NCBI RefSeq assembly: GCF_049800915.1
Contig: NZ_JBNAFY010000009.1
Span: forward strand, 62,001-126,000
Source: Amaricoccus macauensis_A
Lineage (GTDB): Bacteria; Pseudomonadota; Alphaproteobacteria; Rhodobacterales; Rhodobacteraceae
DNA: 64,000 bases
Direction of reading: 5' to 3'
The translations under genes and the position numbers were made by a program. How positions within the stretch are numbered: position 1 is the first letter of the stretch; each line of letters opens with the position of its first letter. This document shows, one piece after another, positions 63,678-64,000 of this stretch. The notes beneath the pieces were generated by a model. The model did no database searches and had not been told where the DNA came from. It saw only the letters and a list, made by a program, of their open reading frames with translations.

Positions 63678-63713
63678 TTCCGGGGCGGTTTCCTCCCCCC
63701 CTCCGCCCCGGAA
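63678..63713 (+). terminator. Strong hairpin between suyB and the exporter gene
   Basis: TTCCGGGGCGG and CCGCCCCGGAA form a perfect 11-bp stem with a 14-nt pyrimidine-rich loop, 6 bp after suyB. There is no T-run, so partial termination or message stabilisation is as likely as full termination. Confidence 0.55.
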
Positions 63714-63739
63714 CCAACCCGATCCAGATGGAATGCCGC

Positions 63740-64000
63740 ATGAAGACACTTCCAATCGAGCGTAGCGCCATAATGCAGACCGGACGCGAATTGGCGCCCG
63801 GCGTGTTCCTAGCCTTGACCATCGCCGCTGCGGCCACATTCCTCTCCGAGCACTACGGCGCACCGACAATGCTTTTTGCGCTCCTGATCGGCATGGCATT
63901 TCAATTCATGTCAGTAGAAGGGCCATGCGTTCAGGGAATAGCCTTCTCCAGCCGCACGATGCTGCGTATCGGAGTCGCGCTTTTGGGCGTCCGGGTCACC
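63740..64000 (+). CDS. SuyZ-like putative sulfite/sulfate exporter (UPF0324/YeiH family), N-terminal part
   Basis: The first 87 codons of a membrane protein cut by the right edge. GRELAPGVFLALTIAAAATF, YGAPTMLFALLIGMAFQFMS and RTMLRIGVALLGVRVT are the conserved N-terminal helices of the UPF0324 (PSE) family. Members such as SuyZ and TauZ are encoded beside sulfonate-degradation genes and are proposed to export sulfite or sulfate. An in-frame ATG at 63728 is an alternative start. The context right after suyAB supports the role. Confidence 0.88.
   Translation, partial: MKTLPIERSAIMQTGRELAPGVFLALTIAAAATFLSEHYGAPTMLFALLIGMAFQFMSVEGPCVQGIAFSSRTMLRIGVALLGVRVT

Noticed and set aside
62199..63899. 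566-aa minus-strand open frame
   Set aside because: It lies opposite suyA and suyB, which are certain; no family features on the minus strand.

Overview
The window looks like a chromosomal stretch of a marine-type alphaproteobacterium, most likely Rhodobacterales (Roseobacter group). Reasons: GC-rich coding style, the gltA / gltX / comEC neighbourhood, a flagellar fliK-flgD block, a PHA-linked operon, a TRAP transporter, and a dihydroxypropanesulfonate (DHPS) and sulfolactate pathway typical of that group. The taxon is inferred from gene content only.

Layout. (1) 1-8.9 kb is core: the 5' end of glgX at the left edge, a large chemoreceptor, a YbaK-type editing protein, citrate synthase, glutamyl-tRNA synthetase and ComEC. 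(2) 8.9-12.5 kb is a disturbed zone: a Phd/VapC toxin-antitoxin pair, the first codons of an RTX-like gene cut off by an IS3-family element (copy 1, internally deleted by 308 bp), and the tail of another broken gene. (3) 12.5-19.2 kb is an accessory catabolic operon behind a near-perfect sigma-54 promoter: a sodium:solute symporter, a small membrane protein, two different flavin-dependent LLM monooxygenases, an NAD(P)H:flavin reductase, a RibB-like protein that has lost the RibB catalytic residues, and a LysR regulator. Its substrate is unknown; it is the best candidate here for an undescribed system. (4) A decayed IS5 relic, then ppc (PEP carboxylase), then a broken integrase remnant beside a strong inverted repeat. 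(5) 24.5-28.6 kb: a GntR regulator and a NitT/TauT-type ABC importer that share TTGCATGCAA-type operators, plus a stand-alone allophanate-hydrolase C-terminal domain. IS3 copy 2 (complete, with an A7 frameshift site) follows. The two IS3 copies are direct repeats enclosing about 19.7 kb that includes ppc.

(6) 30.7-35.7 kb: tRNA-Asn, a VWA-like and DnaJ-domain pair, flgD and fliK on the minus strand, and rod-binding (FlgJ-like) and FlgN-like genes on the plus strand. (7) 35.8-43 kb: a tightly overlapping minus-strand operon fabI, a DUF3141 PHA-synthase-like protein, a MaoC-Pta fusion, ackA, and CoA-transferase subunits A and B. A CTGC-N3-GCAG site matching the PhaR operator lies 42 bp upstream of fabI, so I propose a link to polyhydroxyalkanoate metabolism. 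(8) 43.4-48.2 kb: a cardiolipin-synthase-like PLD protein, an EEP-fold hydrolase and a large serralysin-type RTX metalloprotease.

(9) 48.8-64 kb has a sulfur theme. A Crp-type regulator, a frameshifted DUF2892 membrane gene, a persulfide-dioxygenase-like hydrolase, a phosphatase-SQR-like fusion and a SulP permease form a sulfide/persulfide module. Beside it, a LacI regulator with two TGTAMGCGCTTRCA operators controls a DHPS operon: a small membrane protein, a TRAP transporter with a Tat-type binding protein, HpsN, HpsO-like and HpsP-like dehydrogenases, sulfolactate sulfo-lyase SuyA and SuyB, and the start of a SuyZ-like sulfite/sulfate exporter at the right edge. DHPS would be imported, oxidised to sulfolactate, cleaved to pyruvate plus sulfite, and the sulfite disposed of.
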